Part shown: one piece after another, positions 51,216-61,299 of the stretch
Numbering within the stretch: position 1 is the first letter of the stretch
Layout: the number at the start of each line of letters is the position of its first letter
Source: Pleurodeles waltl
Lineage: Eukaryota > Chordata > Amphibia > Caudata > Salamandridae
Assembly: GCF_031143425.1 (NCBI RefSeq)
Contig: NC_090447.1
Coordinates: 849,219,760-849,283,759 of the forward strand
Direction: 5' to 3'
DNA: 64,000 nt
Made by a program: the position numbers and the translations under genes
The notes under the pieces: model-generated
Databases searched by the model: none
Seen by the model: only the letters and a program-made list of their open reading frames with translations
Told to the model about the DNA's origin: nothing

Positions 51216-52677
51216 GCCGTGCTGCTCTTCCCAGACTTGCTGAGTTTCTTGTGCCCCTTCCCCACCTTGGAAGGTGTTGCAGCTGACTCCACACTCCCAC
51301 GTGGACCCCTGGGAGTGGCTTTGGTGGATGGAGTCTTCCCCCTCTCCCGCCGGGCACTGGCCAACTTCTGATGCTTCACAGGTGGGGGACTGTTTTTGCT
51401 GTGGCTCCGTGCCACACTGGCTGCCCTTGTGGCTGGTGCACTCCAGATTTCGGTGACTACAGGCACCAATGGTTCCGGAGATGTTGTGGCTGAGGTGCTA
51501 GTTCGGGACCTAGGAGACGGACGGGGTGGGGGAGGTGTGGGAAAGAGGTCAAGGTTGGACAGGAAAAGTTTTTGGGAGACACTGGGACGGGTTGCTGGAG
51601 TGGGTTTGGGAGTGGAGGAAGAGCTTGTGGTTGTAGGAGGTGTTCGTTTGCTGACTTTGGGTGAAGGTGCATGGGCTGGAGGCTGTCGTGAGGTGGATGG
51701 CTGTTGGGTGGGTGTGTGCCTGCGTTTGTGTATCTTGGGAGGGGGCGTCACAGACACACTGGGAGAGGACACAGGGGACGTGTGAATGGCAGTGGGGGTG
51801 GTGACTGCACGTGAGCGGGGTGTGGTGGTGGGTGTGCTGGTGATGGTAGAAGTGGCTGTAGAGGTAGTGCATGCTGGTGTGAGTGTAGACGAGACTGGGA
51901 GGGAGGAGGGAGATGAGGAGGAGGGGGACACAGTGGAGGCAGTGGATGTTGGTGTGTCTGCATGTGTCTGATGCTTGCGTGAGTGCCTGTGGGATGTGTG
52001 GTGCTTATGTTTGCCTGAGCTTCCCTTGTGTGTTGACGTGTGTGCATGCTGGTCTAGAGGTGTGCTTGGGATAGGCTGGGGTACAGGGGATTGGGTCTGG
52101 GTGGAGGAAGTTGGAGGGGGGAGGCTAGAGACAGGGACAATGGCTGCCATCAGTGCTGAGGCCAGAGTCTGAAAAGCTCGCTGAAGGACCGTCTGATCAG
52201 AATGAATGCCCTCTAGGAATGCATTCGTTTGTTGCAACTGCCTTTCTACACCCTGGATGGCATTCAAAATGGTAGACTGCCCAACAGTGAGGGACCTGAG
52301 GAGGTCAAAGGCCTCCTCACTGAGGGCAGCAGGGGTGACTGGGGCAGGGCCTGAGGTGCCTGGGGTGAAAGTGATGCCCACCCTCCTGGGTGAACGGGCA
52401 CGGGGCAAAGGCTGAGGGGCTGCTGGGAGGGCGGTGCTGGAAGGGGGGGTGATGGCTGTACCTGTAGATGGGGGGGGCACAGATGTTGCCGCCATCACAA
52501 GGAAGCTCCCATCAGAGGACGAGTCCGTGTCACTGGTCTCAGCTCCTGTCCCCGCCGTGGAGCTCCCCTCGCCCTCCGTCCCACTGGTGAAGTCTGATTC
52601 CATAGTGTGGCCCTCCATGGCCATGTGGGATGCAGCCCCCTTGTGCTCCGGTGCAACTGCTCCTCTGCCTGATGATG
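50900..52677 (-). CDS. Gene B exon 3, copy 2 (long open tail)
   Basis: Starts after acceptor GCATTAG at 52678 and stays open for about 592 codons. It shows APEHKGAASHMAMEGHTMES, an acidic Ser/Thr region, TPAALSEEAFDLLRSLTVGQ and LNAIQGVERQLQQTNAFLEG (helical block), then a long Ser/Thr/Pro/His/Lys-rich disordered tail (PPPKIHKRRHTPTQQPSTSR), and finally an Ala/Gln/Glu/Thr/Ser repeat tail. The longest intact exon in the window. No known domain lies beyond the helical block. The upstream exons of this copy are broken. Confidence 0.72.
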
Positions 52678-53060
52678 CTAATGCACACAAGAACAGGGAG
52701 ACCACAAAAATGGGGGGGACGACAGAAGAAAGACATGTTGAATGCATGCATTGCCGCTACCGTTGGCGGACACGACAGACACAGAAGCCCCCTGCACTAC
52801 ACTACGCTCTTGGTCTCCACTGTTCAATTCCTGGGAAATGGCCTACTAGGCTATGGACGACATCTGCACACATGGATGACACAGGGGCATGACTAGGTGT
52901 ACTTGGCACTCTACAGAGGTGCGGTGGGGTGCCACATGGACTGCCTTATGGAGGGATCTTGCCTACGGAACTTTCCCTGGCCTAGGGAAACCCACAGCCC
53001 ACCTCCCTCACCCAGACCCCTCCACTGCGTGAAAATTCAGCTGAATGAGATTGTACTCAC

Positions 53061-53332
53061 CCCCTTGTGGCTGCTGTGATGCCCTCAAGCGCCCATCCAA
53101 CTCCGGGTACTCCACCCTCCAGGATCCTGAATATCAGGGGGGTCATGGTGTGACGGGCACCCCTTCCACGTTGGGAGGCCATCCCATGCTGAGCCTCCGC
53201 CGTCTTCTTGCTCCAGCGGCGAATGTCCTCCCATCTATTCCGGCAGTGGGTGCTCCATCTGTGGTAGACCCCCAGGGTCCGGACGTCCTTGGTGATGGCA
53301 CGCCAAATAATTTTTTTCTGGTGGGTGCTGAC
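53061..53332 (-). pseudogene. Gene B exon 2, copy 2 (Myb/SANT-like domain)
   Basis: 272 bp between acceptor ATGTAG (exon starts 53332) and donor GTGAGT (ends 53061), one base longer than in copy 1. It encodes IIWRAITKDVRTLGVYHRWS and HCRNRWEDIRRWSKKTAEAQ, where the Trp pattern is better kept than in copy 1 (RWSKK against RCSKK). The extra base lies in the stretch CTGGAGGGTGGAGTACC and shifts the frame before the donor. Confidence 0.78.
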
Positions 53333-53530
53333 CTACATGAGTTATACAGGGGGAAGAGAAACTTATTACCAACTGCACCGTCAAAGTGATTGCCCCCCAT
53401 CCCTACCCTTGCCATGTGGCACATGCACTCACCGTTGTTTCATGCACGCCGCACTCTCCCCCCTTCCTTCTTACATCCACCCCTCTCCACACAGGCATAG
53501 CCCATACAGCATGCTCCCAGTGTACTTACC

Positions 53531-53644
53531 TGCTTGTCTGGAGGACCGTAGAGTAGCGTCTACTGGGGGAGGACCCCATCCAGGAGTTTCTCCAACTCCT
53601 CCGATGTGAAGGCAGGGGCCCTTTCCCCAGTCGCACGAGCTATT
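53531..53644 (-). pseudogene. Gene B exon 1, copy 2
   Basis: Homologous to the copy 1 exon 33701-33814, ending at donor CAG|GTAAGT. The start codon is ATA in place of ATG, and a TAG replaces the Tyr codon before TLLYGPPD. ERAPAFTSEELEKLLDGVLP is still readable. Confidence 0.75.
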
Positions 53645-53930
53645 GTCTCTTCCAGACCGAGGTCACAGCAGCACTTGCAGTGTAGGTCCTCTCCTATCGA
53701 AGATCAGGTATCGAGTGATTGAACAGATAGAAAAAATGGCGGTCACGTCCTCGGCGGTGCGTACCATCACTGCCGGCGTACATCGTCATTTGCTCCTGGG
53801 ACCCATAGGGTCCAGTGTTAACCAATGCAGCATTGCACTGCGGTCTTCGACCACCTACCGCGACGGTGTACAACGCCAGCGCAGTTACCTCACATCCCAT
53901 TGTCCCACTTTAGAAGTCAGGCAGCCATGT
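53645..53930. promoter_or_regulatory. Shared upstream region, copy 2 (shortened)
   Basis: Matches copy 1 (CTCCTGGGACCCATAGGGTC and the following AACCAATG box). At AGTCAGGCAGCC it jumps to ATGTTTTCCAACGTG, so about 460 bp that in copy 1 holds the intron and transposase N-terminus is deleted. The short phrase CAGCC is shared at both edges of the deletion. Confidence 0.6.
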
Positions 53931-54784
53931 TTTCCAACGTGTTGTCCAGAGTGTTGTCTGCCCTGCTGAAACACATCTGGAGATACATCGTTTTCCCTCA
54001 GGTGGAGGATTTGCCTACAGTGAAAGGTGATTTCTATGCCCTGGGATATATCCCCAACATCATAGGTGCCATTGATGGGACCCATGTGGCTTTGGTACCC
54101 CCCCCCCACAGGAGTGAACAGGTGTACAGAAACCGGAAGAGTTATCATTCGATGAATGTACAGACGGTATGTTTGGCCGACCAGTACATCTCCCATGTGA
54201 ATGCCAAGTTCCCTGGCTCAGTGCATGACGCCTACATCCTGCAGAATAGCAGCATCCCTTATGTGATAGGTCAACTCCAGAGGCAGCGTGTGTGGCTATT
54301 AGGTGAGCACATGGAAGCTAGTCAGTGGGAATGTTTGTCTGGGTCTGGGGATATCCCTCCAGGTTAGTGTGTGTCTAACAGTTGTCCCTCGCCATTTGCA
54401 GGTGACTCTGGTTACCCCAACCTGTCATGGCTACTGACCTCAGTGAGGAATACCAGGACAAGGGCAGAGGAACGCTACAATGAGGCTCATGGGCGAACTA
54501 GGAGGGTGATCGAGCGGACCTTCGGCCTCCTGAAGGCCAGGTTCAGGTGCCTCCATATGACATGTGGATCCCTATTCTACTCACCAAAGAAGGTGTACCA
54601 GATCATCGTGGCCTGCTGTATGCTTCACAACTTGGCTTTGCGATGACAGGTGCCTTTTCTGCAGGAGGATGGTCCAGATGGCGGAGTTGTTGCAGCTGTG
54701 GAGCCTGTGGACAGTGAAGACGAGGAAGCAGAAGAAGAAGACATGGACAACAGGGACTCAGTGATCCAGCAATATTTCCAGTGA
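53931..54784 (+). pseudogene. HARBI1-like DDE transposase, copy 2 (intron-containing)
   Basis: Begins at the deletion junction with MFSNVLSRVLSALLKHIWRY, so the N-terminal about 85-90 residues are gone. Catalytic blocks AIDGTHVALV, GSVHDAYIL and VIERTFGLLKARFRCL are present, and the C-run frame lost in copy 1 is intact here (PPPHRSEQVYRNRKSYHSMN). A GT-AG intron (54303-54401) splits LLG and DSGYPNLSW. A TGA at 54644-54646 replaces the Arg codon of LALRRQVPF, about 46 codons before the normal end. The C-terminus is acidic and ends QQYFQ. Confidence 0.88.
54303..54401 (+). other. 99-bp spliceosomal-type intron in transposase, copy 2
   Basis: Begins GTGAGC and ends CCATTTGCAG. Removal joins CTATTAG to GTGACTCTGG, restoring LLGDSG exactly as encoded without interruption in copy 1 at about 34918-34932. 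The intron contains an in-frame TAG, so retention truncates the protein. Confidence 0.82.
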
Positions 54785-55161
54785 AACACAGGTAAGAATA
54801 CAAACCTGCCTACTACATGTACTTAAACACTACTACCTCTCTACTGTCTGTCGTTTTCACCTAGTGTATGGTCACTGAGTTGTCACTTTCCCTTACAATT
54901 TCACAGATCTGGGTCCCACAGTGTGACATCTGCTTTGATTACTCATGGACTAGAGCTGTGTGACATAGGTATGTTGACATTACAAGTGAAAGAGCTTTTT
55001 GACACAATAATTGCTAATACAGTATTCCGAAATCACAGACTGACTCCAGATTGTTTTGTGCTTTAAGGGTGTTTATTTTAGTGCTCAAAATTGGAGGGGG
55101 TAGCAAAATGGTGAGGGGTAATGGCGGAGGAATGTCCATGGCAGAGTCCAGTCTATTAGTC
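54785..55161. other. Gap between convergent transposase and gene A, copy 2
   Basis: About 377 bp, non-coding, homologous in parts to 35317-35651. Confidence 0.4.
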
Positions 55162-55876
55162 TCACAGGTGCATTGCCCAAATGGGCATAGGAAGTGGAGC
55201 GGAGGTGGTGGGCAGTTCATCGTCCATGCTAGTGTCAGGTGCCCCTTGTAGTGCCACAGTGGCCCTCCTGGTGTTGAGTACTTCCTTCAGCACCCCTACG
55301 ATGGTGCCCAGGGTGGAGTTGATGGTTCTGAGTTCCTCCCTGAAGCCCCTAAACTGTTCCTCCTGCAGGCGCTGGGTCTCCTGAAACTTGGCCAGTACCG
55401 TTGCCATCGTCTCCTGGGAGTGGTGGTAGGCTCCCATGATAGAGGAGAGGACCTCGTGGAGAGTGGGTTCCCTGGGCCTGTCCGCCCCCTGTCGTACAGC
55501 AACCCTCCCAGTTCCCTTGTGTTCCTGGGCCTCCGTCCCCTGGACCGTGTGCCCACTACCACTGCCCCCAGGTCCCTGTTGTTGGGTGGTGGGTTAGCCT
55601 GGGTTCCCTGTAGTGGTGGACACACTGCTGATTGACGTGTCCTGGGGACGGAGGTATGGGCCTGCTGGGTGGGTGCTGTGCTGGTGTTTCCAGAGGGGGG
55701 AAGCTCTGTGGTGGCCTGTGACTGGGTGTGGGGAACCGACTGTCCCGAGGTCCCCGATGGGCCGGGCTGGTCATGTAGATCCAGTTGGACAGAGGTGCTG
55801 TCATCACTGTGGGCCTCTTCTGTTGGTAGTGTGGACATGTGTGGACCCTCCTGTCCGGTGACGTTGGGTAGGGGTC
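55162..55876 (-). pseudogene. Gene A exon 2, copy 2
   Basis: The acceptor CCCCTGCAG ends at 55877. It reads MSTLPTEEAHSDDSTSVQLD and QSAVCPPLQGTQANPPP, then shifts frame where copy 1 has a CCCCAACAACAACAG run (4 bp fewer here, near 55580). The helical block is readable in the other frame (MGAYHHSQETMATVLAKFQE, FRGFREELRTINSTLGTIVG). About 200 bp near the 3' end present in copy 1 is deleted. Confidence 0.75.
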
Positions 55877-56195
55877 CTGCAGGGGTATAAAAGGATGTTT
55901 ATTACATCTGTGTGTGCCATGGTGTGCAATGGGTGGGTGACCGTGTACCCCAGTGCTTGCATTCCTGTGTGGGGCCTTGTGTGATGATGGTTTAGGGGGG
56001 TGTATGGGTATGTGCTGTGGCCATGCTTTAGTGATGTGTGCCCATGCGTTGTTGTTGCATGCAGGGCTTGGTGTTGGGATGGGTGGGTTGTGATGTAGGG
56101 ACATTTGTGAGGAGTTAGAGTGATGTGGGTGAGGGTGGGGGTATGTGCTGGCATGCAGGTAGGGTGGGGGATGTAATAGTTAAGATTTGACACAC

Positions 56196-56574
56196 CAGAG
56201 TCCATTCCTCCACCTACTCCTGCGAGGCCCTCAGGATGCAGAATCGCCAAGACCTGCTCCTCCCATGTTGTTAGTTGTGGGGGAGGAGGTGGGGGTTCGC
56301 CGCCAGTCCGCTGAACCGCAAGGTGGTGTCTTGAGACCACGGAACGCACCTTCCCCAGTAGGTCGTTCCACCTCTTCCTGATGTCCTCCCGATTTCCTGG
56401 GTGCTGTCCCACTGCTTTTACCTTGTCCACTATTCTTCGCCATAGCTCCATCTTTCTTGCAATTGAGGTGTGCTGCACCTGTGATCCGAATAGCTGTGGC
56501 TCTACCCGGACGATTTCCTCCACCATGACCCTGAGCCCCTCCTCCGAGAACCTGGGGTGTCTTTGCCGTGCCAT
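56196..56574 (-). CDS. Gene A exon 1, copy 2 (Myb/SANT-like domain)
   Basis: 379 bp, the same length as in copy 1. ATG at 56572-56574 gives MARQRHPRFSEEGLRVMVEE, SIARKMELWRRIVDKVKAVG and REDIRKRWNDLLGKVRSVVS, a complete Myb_DNA-bind_5 type trihelix, then a Pro-rich stretch and WEEQVLAILHPEGLAG. The donor is CTG|GTGTGT in place of GTAAGT, probably weakened. This exon is intact and is the clearest Harbinger Myb-like sequence in the window. Confidence 0.85.
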
Positions 56575-57168
56575 GGGGTGGTGTAGGTGATGTGTGGGGT
56601 GGTGTGTGTGGTGATAAGTGTGCTGATATGTAGTGGTGTGTAGTGTGAGGTGCGTGGTAGTTATGTGGGTGATGGTGTTGTGTGCCTGCGGACGCTAGTA
56701 TTGTTGATGGTGGTGTCTCTCTCTGGCCTTCGTTCGTGAATTTTGGTTGTAGGGGTTTGTGGGTGATGTGGGTGGGTGTTTTATATTGTATTGGGTGTGT
56801 GGGAGTGGTGTGTGTATGTGTATCAGGTGTGTGTATTTCGATTTGTCCAATGTGGCTGTGTTTTGTAAATGTGTGTGTATTTTGAGCGCAGCGGTGTGTA
56901 CCGCCAATGGAATACCGCGGTTGAAAGACCGCTGCGTGGATTCGTGGGTCGTGATAGTGTGGGCGTATTTCTGTTGGCGTGACGGTGGAGGTTTTGTTTT
57001 CCCCAGTTTATCACTGACCTTTGGTGTGGCGGACTTGTGTGGGTGTCTGGATTTTGGCGGATTCCGTGCTGTGGGTCATAACAGCTGAGGTGGTTTTCCG
57101 CGGCGGTGTGTTGGCGGTCTTCTGCATGGCGGTAAGCGGCTTTTACCGCCAATGTTGTAATGACCGCC
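56575..57168. other. Right subterminal region and TIR, copy 2
   Basis: GT-rich gene A upstream flank, then GGCGG-rich subterminal sequence and the right inverted repeat (57146-57168). The bases after it are TAC, where TTA would be expected; the left end is missing, so the target duplication cannot be tested. Confidence 0.7.
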
Positions 57169-57420
57169 TACATCTTTTACCACAACTGTACTCTGCACAC
57201 CGGATCTAGAGATCACCTTTGGCTCAGAGTATTGTGGGTACACTAGCGCATTGAAGACCTCGATTACAGTAAGATGCTGTTGCTTGCAACATTCAGACTT
57301 ATTTGGGTATATCCATTACATCCTTGAATATCAAGTTTGCAATAACCAATGTCTGTTAAATGTCTAATTTATTATACCCATTGCTTGTTGATTATGCGCA
57401 ATGTATTCCACATGCTCCAT

Positions 57421-57640
57421 CTGTAACTGCCAAAACATGCTCTTCACAATATCATCTGTATTGAACATGTGCCACAATCTGGAGGATAATTGCTCAGTTC
57501 CTTAACAAGCAACCACCTGCCTTTTTATCTGCTCTAACTGTAACTGCCAAAACATGTGCCCTTCATTATGTGATTTGTATTGAATATGTGCCACAATCAG
57601 GAGGATAATTGTTAATTTCCTTAACAAGCAATCAACTGCC
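57421..57640. repeat. About 117-bp tandem duplication
   Basis: CTGTAACTGCCAAAACATG (57421) recurs at 57538. Both copies continue through GTGCCACAATC and GGAGGATAATTG to CCTTAACAAGCAA. It lies just upstream of a TATTTAAGG motif at about 57666, as direct repeats often do in U3 regions of LTRs (inference). Confidence 0.75.
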
Positions 57641-58779
57641 AAAAGGCACATGCACATATTTGATTATTTAAGGATGCTTGTGAGTCTGAGTCCTTGCTTG
57701 ACTTCATACCTATTGCTCTGCTCACCTGTTTCCAGTCAAGTCAAGTTCTTTGTCCTCCAGCCTGCCACTAGTCGGGTTCCAGTGCGTCAAGTTCCTTGTT
57801 CTCCGACCTGCTTCCAGTCAAGTTGCAGCATTTCTTGTCCTCTGGACAGCCTCCAGTCGAATTCCGGCGATCCTCGCCCTTCGGTTGGCTTCCTACAGAG
57901 GCCCATCTCTCCTCTTCCATCTTCTGCTGATTACCCCGTATTTCCTGTAAAAGAGAGAAAATAAGAAAGGTGAAAAAACCCAGTGTTGCTTTTTCTGAAA
58001 TTTTCAAGCAAGTAACTTCATTTCAAGGTAAAGAAAGATTAATCACTTAAATAGAGCAAAACAGAGCTCTGCCTTTTGAATAATTTATGACAATACAAAC
58101 TACAAGATTTATCGTTTGGATGGGAATCCAATACATCGCTAAACAGACATTAAGGAAAGATGTAATTCCTGTAACAAGTGCTCCCCTGAGAATTAGGAGG
58201 TTGGAAATAGAGCAAGTTTATCAAAACCATTATTTGGAAGAGATTACGCCAGAAAACAAAGGAGCGCTTTAGTTAAGTTGATTGTTTTTGACTTTGGACA
58301 TTGCTTCAGAGACTCTGAAAGTATTGTAAAAAGAGGAAGAGACTTGTTTAGCCTTAGAGAAACACTTAGAAACACATGCACAATGTGTCATCAAAACCTT
58401 GTGCAGTGTATCATTTCACTATAGTTCATGCAAGTTTAATGTGTTAATTATTTTGCAGCCCAGAATCCTAAGAACCAAGAACCCAGTATTTTGAGAAATC
58501 AGAAGTCCTGACTCCCATCACAACATGCAGTCCAGGGTCCAGCAGTCCAGTTCTGAAGTCCACAAGCAGAAACTGGTATTTTCTCTTTTTCTCTTCCCAA
58601 AACCTCCTTCCCCTTGAGGACTTGTGAGAGGACAATATACTGTTCATCGCGGTCACGTTAGTCTTCACCGGGTTTGGGGGAATTGTCATTGCCCCATCGG
58701 ACTGAACTGAGAATCAAGAGCTCAGGGAGACCCTAACAGGTTCCACATCCTTCACGCAATGGAGGGATCCCTCAGGCCC

Positions 58780-59640
58780 AAGACCCATTATTAATCCTCT
58801 AATGGTTGGTACTCAACCCTCCACTCCCACTTCTGTTAATCCCTCTGCCCAGAATTTACATGTGACAGCGACCACTCCAACATCTATGCCATTGGCCATC
58901 CCTGAAAAATTCACTTGGGATAGTTCACCCTTACCTGCTTTCATGAGCCAATGCCAATTGCAATTTTTGGATAAACCTAAAATATTTACACCTGATGATG
59001 CTAAGGTAGCTTTTGTAGTTTCCTATCTTGGTGTTGTTGCTGCCAATTGGTCTATTCCACTTAATGAAAACAATGATCCCATCCTATATAATTTTGCCAC
59101 CTTTAAGGCAGCCCTAACATGATTGTTTGAGAAACATGATTTTATCCAGTCTTGTATTAATAAATTATTACATTTATGACAAGGGTTCAAGGACCTACTC
59201 ACTTACATTACTACTTTCAACTGGTTAATTACTGAGACTAGATGGCCTGAAGAAAAACGTACCACACTTTTTTACAGAGGCCTGAGGGATGATTTAAAAG
59301 ATAGTTTATCTCACATAGTTGAATTACCAGAAGATTGCACTGAATGTATTAATTTAGTAGTGAGACTAGTTCATCAAGTACGGGAAAGGAAATCTGAATG
59401 TCCGCGGAGTGAACCCACGGTAGTTGTTTTAAAAACAGATGAAATCAAAGGACAAGCACAGAAACCAGAACCCATGCGAATTGGGGGAGTTAGAGGTTCT
59501 TTATCTATTGAAAAGAAGGAACGGTATTGTAAGGCCAATCTGTGCCTATATTGTAGTAAATCGTGTCACTTTGCACAAGAATGCACAATTAAACCTAGAA
59601 AGTGTTCCTGAACTACAGCAGGAAAACTAATGCTCTCAGA
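58780..59640 (+). pseudogene. Sushi-type gag
   Basis: The frame shows AIPEKFTWDSSPLPAFMSQC, FTPDDAKVAFVVSYLGVVAA, then in-frame stops (TGA after KAALT at 59119, another near 59177), TLFYRGLRDDLKDSLSHIVE, and the zinc knuckle CLYCSKSCHFAQEC near 59540-59583. The layout (PE-F-GD-like start, capsid-like helices, single knuckle) matches Sushi-class gag. A stop follows the knuckle at 59609-59611. Confidence 0.8.
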
Positions 59641-60714
59641 GAGAACTGAGATTACCTCTCTGAGAGGGTCTCTTTACCAGATCTCCCAATACTTGACTAA
59701 TGTCCTAAACCGTGTACCTAGACACCTCACTATTAGAGTAACCCTCATTCTATCCCCTCAGAATAAACAAAGTCTGTCAGTGCTCATAGACTCAGGTGCT
59801 ACAGGTAAATTCCTTGATCTGTCCTAACGGCCAGACTGGGAGTGTTGTCCTCTGGCCTGATTCGGTTTCACACTAATCCACTAACCACAGTATGTGACAA
59901 TGGTGATACAGAAGATACAACCTTTGACTTAATTGTTACCCCACCTTTGGTATTTCTTTGGTATTCCTTGCTGGAACTCCATAATCCTAAAATTGACTGT
60001 GTTTCTCCATCAGCCACCTTGGACTCCCCCTTTTCCATGACCACATGCTATCAAGAAGTCTGCTGTCCTGTGATACCCCTACATTGTGCCACAACCAATG
60101 ACCCTTCTCCATTATTCTACCACAAGGATATTGGGATTTCCAAGACGTCTTTGATGAAGTTAATGCAGCTCAGTTGCCACCCCATAGGGTTTATGATTGT
60201 CAGATAGATCTTACTTGCAGTAGAATATATACATTTACAGATCCCGAGAATCAAAATCTGCGCAAGTATTTGAATGAGTTGTTGGATTTGGGATGTATAA
60301 GACATTCTAATTCTCCCATTTCAGCGCCTCTTTTCTTTGTGGCAAAATAATCTGGAGATTTGTAGGCCTGTATTGATTACAGAAAGGTTAATAAAGCAAC
60401 CATCAAGAATTGTTCCCCTTTGCCTCTGTTACTGGTCCCACTGGACCAGGTCTGGGGGTCCACCATTTACACCAAGCTAGACTTGTGCATTGCATATCAC
60501 CTGATTCATGTCAAGGAAGCAGACGAATGGAAGACCGCCTTCTGAACAAAGTTAGGTTTGTTTGAATACACTGTGATGCTCTTTGGGCTTTCAGGTGTCC
60601 CAGGGGCATTCCAATACTTTATCAGTGATGTATTACATAAGTTCCTAGATGTCTGCGCTGTCATATGTATAGGTGACATCTTGATATTCTCAAAAAATAA
60701 GCAGGATCACTTTT
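59641..60714 (+). pseudogene. Gypsy protease and reverse transcriptase fragments
   Basis: The aspartic protease motif LSVLIDSGATGKFLDLS is near 59780-59825, followed by a stop. After a decayed stretch, RT motifs appear in broken frames: [39 protein letters not shown] and, in place of the usual Asp-Asp box, CIGDILIFSKN near 60665-60700 (first Asp replaced by Gly). It ends abruptly at the LINE junction. Confidence 0.75.
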
Positions 60715-61150
60715 AGCCTGCTGAAGGGGAACTTGCTTGACCCGAGTGCACAGGGCCCCAGGAGTCGGCCCTGTGGAACTACAACACCTGTTCTCCGCCA
60801 GCGGTTCCAAGCGTTATAAAGCACTGCTTTCATCACCGCTGCTCGGGTTGCGCATTTTGAGCCTGCTGAAGGGGGACCTCTGTGACCAGAGCGCTCAGCT
60901 CCCCAGGAGGTGGCCCTGTGGGATTACAACCACCTGTTCTCTGCCATCTGTTCCGAGCACTATAAAGCGCTGCTTTAATCACCGTGGCGTGGGACGCGCA
61001 CTTTCAGCCTGTTGAAGGGGGTTTTGCTTGACCAGAGTGCACAGGGCCCCAGGAGGTGGCCCTGTGGGTTTACAACCACCTGTTCTCCATGAGCCGTTCT
61101 GAGCGCTATAAAGCACTGCTTTCATCCCGCAACATAGGATGTGCCCAGGC
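60715..61150 (+). promoter_or_regulatory. Three tandem 145-bp TATA-bearing units
   Basis: Units start AGCCTGCTGAAGG at about 60715, 60860 and 61006 (third AGCCTGTTGAAGG). Each contains CCTGTTCTC, a GAGCGCTATAAAGC-like TATA box (about 60815, 60961, 61106) and GCACTGCTTTCATC. Tandem promoter monomers at the 5' end are known from mouse L1; this looks like an independent case. Confidence 0.72.
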
Positions 61151-61299
61151 ACTGAACGAGGCCGGGCTAAGTCCGCTCCCTTGGATTTCAGGCCTCCCTC
61201 GGTCTTATGGATATAGGAGTTCGGGTGAGCCCAACTTCGTGTTAACATTTTGCTGTTCTTCTTTTATGGCCTCAGTTTTTTTTTTGTCTAACTTGTTTC

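Larger units (their letters stand above)
49230..57168. mobile_element. Long three-gene Harbinger transposon, copy 2 (left end missing)
   Basis: Same layout as copy 1: VNTRs, gene B (minus), shared upstream region, transposase (plus), gene A (minus), and right end TTTTACCGCCAATGTTGTAA with GACCGCC to 57168. Homology to copy 1 starts at CCACCTTTTCCGGGGCGG, so about 220 bp including the left TIR is absent. The lesions differ from those in copy 1, so the two decayed independently after insertion. Confidence 0.85.
57421..60714 (+). mobile_element. Sushi-type gypsy LTR retrotransposon relic
   Basis: Candidate 5' LTR and leader (about 57421-58780, TATA-like TATTTAAGG at 57666), gag (58780-59640), then protease and RT fragments to 60714, where a LINE 5' end cuts it. 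The order gag, PR, RT and a single CX2CX4HX4C knuckle fit the Sushi (Ty3/gypsy) group, from which the vertebrate RTL genes derive. No 3' LTR is visible, so the LTR boundary is not proven. Confidence 0.72.

Noticed and set aside
50515..51357. Minus-strand 280-codon Pro/Arg-rich frame
   Set aside because: A shifted frame over the same 30-bp repeats as gene B exon 3; it lacks the conserved blocks.
49569..51371. Plus-strand open frames of 284 and 310 codons
   Set aside because: They arise from the 74-bp and 30-bp arrays. The minus frame carries the recognisable gene B product with helical block and splice acceptor.
58087..58272. A 61-codon plus-strand frame (IRRLEIEQVYQNHYLEEITP) in the gypsy leader
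   Set aside because: No family recognised, and too short to call. It may be a scrap of another element, but I cannot support it.
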